Shown here piece by piece: positions 61,683 through 64,000 of a DNA stretch of 64,000 bases. The position numbers were made by a program, and so were the translations under genes. The notes under the pieces are model-generated. The model worked only from the letters and a program-made list of their open reading frames with translations, did not search any database and was not told where the DNA came from. The stretch's first letter is position 1, and every line of letters starts with the position of its first letter. The stretch spans positions 107,408 to 171,407 of the forward strand of contig FJUW01000046.1 of assembly GCA_900074885.1 (NCBI GenBank), read 5' to 3'. The stretch comes from Rhynchosporium graminicola. Its lineage: Eukaryota > Ascomycota > Leotiomycetes > Helotiales > Ploettnerulaceae.

Positions 61683-61951
61683 TATAACGATATAAGACTT
61701 AAGGCGGTATACGAGCAAGGATAAAATAAGTAGGGAGGCTAAGAGCGATCTTATATAGTCTACTACTAAGGAAATAAAAAGATAAGGAAGGGAGAAGAAG
61801 AGAGATAGAGTATAAGGCACCTTATATATATATACTAGTACTAGTCCGATACTATACCGAGTTAGATACTAGTTATACCGGGATACCTAGGAACTTAGGC
61901 CCCGGTATTTATCCTTCTCCTCATGTGATATTCAGGTGAGCTATTATTATA
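61683..61951 (-). repeat. 3' LTR of gypsy element C (inverted relative to the LTR at 55078)
   Basis: Reverse complement of the LTR at 55078-55355 with RIP-type changes; the start TGTGACGACAG has become TATAATAATAG. On its right, the minus strand has a purine tract AGAGGGGGGTAATA, as expected next to a 3' LTR. Confidence 0.8.
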
Positions 61952-64000
61952 TTACCCCCCCTCTAAGAAGAGCTTAACCCTAAGCTCGGAAGGTTATAAT
62001 TTATACTAGAAATTAGTCTTTATTATAACTATTTTCGTCGATATTCGCGTAACAGATACTAGCTGCTCTTTAATAGTACTAAAATCTTTATTAAGTACTA
62101 ACTAGTTATATTACTATAATAGTACTATATTAGTTATAGCTTCTAAATCGAGTGGTAAGCTATATTTGCTTTATCTGTTTATAGCAGGAGTCGAGTTTAC
62201 GTAGGGCGTAAGGTATATAAAGGAAGGAGTTTATTAATATTAGAGCCTTTCTTCTTTAACTATAATAACTATTTAAACTATAAGTTTACTCTCCCTAGAC
62301 TATAATATAATTACTAGAGTAAGTATTATTACTAACTACTATATTAGTTTACTATAATCTTATATATTAATCGACTTAATCAACTCTTCTCTTATTATAA
62401 GTAAGTTACTTACCTTAGTATTATAGATAGTCTTCAGATAAGATATAAGAGTTCTACGGATCTATAATACTAACTCCTATAGTGCTCTTACTAGTTCCTA
62501 CTAGTACCCTTTTAGCAGCGTATCGTATATATTACCTAAGATATATTCACGCTTTACTTAAGCTAAAGTATAATAATACTCCTATTCTAGGACTTTTATA
62601 TTTATTTAATAAGCTTAACTCTAAGCTTTATAAGTATTATTTAGTATTAAAGAGTAGTTATAAGTATGTAAGTTACTTAAACCTGAACGTAATTATATAT
62701 ACTAACGCGTTATAATTACTTAATTATATTAATATAAAGTATATTATTTTATGTAGTTTACTTCTTAGTAGTAAAGCTAAGGACGTAGAGCTAAATCATA
62801 GTAGTATTATAGCTACTTATAAGGCTATTAATCAGATCTATTACCTTACGAAATCTGCTACTCCTACTATTATGTTAGAGATTACTACTATATAATTAGT
62901 AGAGACTTAGGCTTTAAGGTAATCCGTAGAGAAAGTATTTAAAGAGTTAGAGTTTATTAAGGTAATAAGTTAAGATCCTAGAACCTTTAGATCCCTAGTA
63001 TAATACTAATATAATATAGGATTTAGATATATTAATAGTAGATTCGGCGAAATCTAGGGTAGTAGTATAAGTAGCGTTAAAGTAGATAAAGAAGTTAAAT
63101 ACTATTATATAGGAATTTATAAAGAAAGCTATGTTTAAAGCTATAATATCTAATACTAAAGGAAAAAGGAATTTGCCTTCTAGTTCTAAGATAGCGTTAG
63201 ATCTAGATACTCCCGGACTCTCTCTAAAGAAGAAAGCCCATAGGATTAGCTATTATACTCGATCTGCTACTAAAGCTATATTAGTAAATTTAAGTAAAGA
63301 GTTAGATATAATAGTTCTAGTTCTAGATATTCCAGAATTACTAAGAGCTCTAGAGACCTTAGGGGAGAAAGCTAGTAAAGTAAAAGTAGTAGAGGAAGTA
63401 GAGTTTTAGATATAGCACTATTATAGAGTATAATCGAGGGATTATCCTTAGTAATAAATTTTAATACTAATATCTTTAATAGTTTATTATCCTCTAAGTA
63501 ATTATAGTTATTTATTCTATCTTCTTAAGCTTTAAATCTATTAATCTAGTTTATCTAGAGGTTTAGGTTTACTTAGATTAGTAGTATAGAAGTCTCTAAG
63601 CTTATACGGAGTACTTATTAAGTCGGAAGCGTTATATTAAGTTAGTTCTAGGTTATAGCTTAGCTAACTAACTTAATACTTCAGATTACCTCTTAGGATC
63701 TATATAATAAGAATATCTTATGACTCCTACTCTTCATAAGTAGCGATAATCTCCGGGGGTAAGTTTAGTAGCTCCTAGCTTAATAATATATCGTCTAAGT
63801 CCTTAAAGAGTAATTCCGAGGCGAATATATTATATATAGAAGATCTAAGAAGTAAATCTAGCTTATAAGAGTATCCGGTCTTAGCTAGGACTTAGTATAA
63901 TCCTACTTAGAAGCTAAATAGCTTTTTACTTAGCTAGTAATTCTTAAGGTTCCTTATAGAGAGAAATACTTTATCTTTAACTTCCTAGTCGATATTATGC
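61952..64000 (-). mobile_element. Ty3/gypsy chromovirus C (partial, runs off right edge)
   Basis: Minus-strand element whose 3' LTR is at 61683-61951. At the window's right edge (63480-64000) the minus strand encodes the C-terminal end of integrase, KVFLSIRNLKNY then a decayed GPFRVL-like block. A chromodomain-like segment with several RIP stops follows (about 63560-63760). Between the end of pol and the polypurine tract lie about 1.5 kb that are most coherent on the opposite strand. Confidence 0.75.
62482..63409 (+). other. Antisense open frames between pol and 3' LTR of gypsy C
   Basis: Two open stretches on the plus strand (62482-62715, 77 aa; 63131-63409, 92 aa), with the intervening frame interrupted by TAA/TAG at likely former Gln codons. 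The second contains KGKRNLPSSSKIALDLDTPG and is Lys/Ser-rich. This could be an antisense accessory gene of the retroelement or a separate nested insertion. No family recognised. Confidence 0.35.

Noticed and set aside
1..64000. CRISPR arrays, tRNA or rRNA genes, bacterial-type operons
   Set aside because: None seen; spliced fungal genes and RIP-mutated eukaryotic transposons explain the window. Weak tRNA genes could be missed by eye.

Overview
The window looks like a chromosome segment of a filamentous ascomycete (Pezizomycotina). Genes carry short GT-AG introns, mostly 45-120 bp. The families present are Zn2Cys6 regulators, a velvet protein and a HET-NACHT-ankyrin gene. Repeat tracts show the CpA-to-TpA decay typical of RIP: CA and TG are scarce, TA is in excess and CG is kept. 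The class could be Leotiomycetes, but that is only a guess.

The layout is bipartite. AT-rich, RIP-degraded transposon blocks lie at 1-11512 and about 47330-64000. A 1.8 kb pogo-like DNA transposon, also RIP-degraded, sits at 40757-42578. Between them are two balanced-composition gene islands, 11513-40756 and 42581-47330. The left block holds two minus-strand Ty3/gypsy elements. The right block is a nest. A complete Ty1/copia element (48482-54129, 178 bp LTRs, TSD tataa) is inserted in an older plus-strand gag-like repeat. A second, truncated copia copy carries a 570 bp TRIM-like element (TSD gctag). A hAT-like remnant, two inverted gypsy LTRs and a chromodomain gypsy running off the right edge complete it.

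The main island encodes, in order: a 724-aa Zn2Cys6 transcription factor (-), kynurenine formamidase (+), indoleamine 2,3-dioxygenase (-), a HET-NACHT-ankyrin pseudogene (-) and kynureninase (+). Next come an alpha/beta-hydrolase-like protein that has lost its catalytic residues (+), a 5.4 kb gene-poor stretch, velB (+) and an MFS transporter (-). Beyond the pogo element are an 872-aa Zn2Cys6 regulator (+) and a broken gene fragment at the repeat border (-). All spliced models were assembled by eye; the exon lengths of each intact spliced gene sum to a multiple of three.

The most notable grouping is the tryptophan-kynurenine set. The dioxygenase opens the indole ring, the formamidase releases kynurenine, and kynureninase yields anthranilate plus alanine (or 3-hydroxyanthranilate from 3-hydroxykynurenine). 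All three lie within about 9 kb beside a Zn2Cys6 regulator, which suggests a small catabolic or precursor-supply cluster. Co-regulation is inference. The island also contains a dead NLR-type gene with four lesions and a regulator gene with two oversized introns full of one hexamer.
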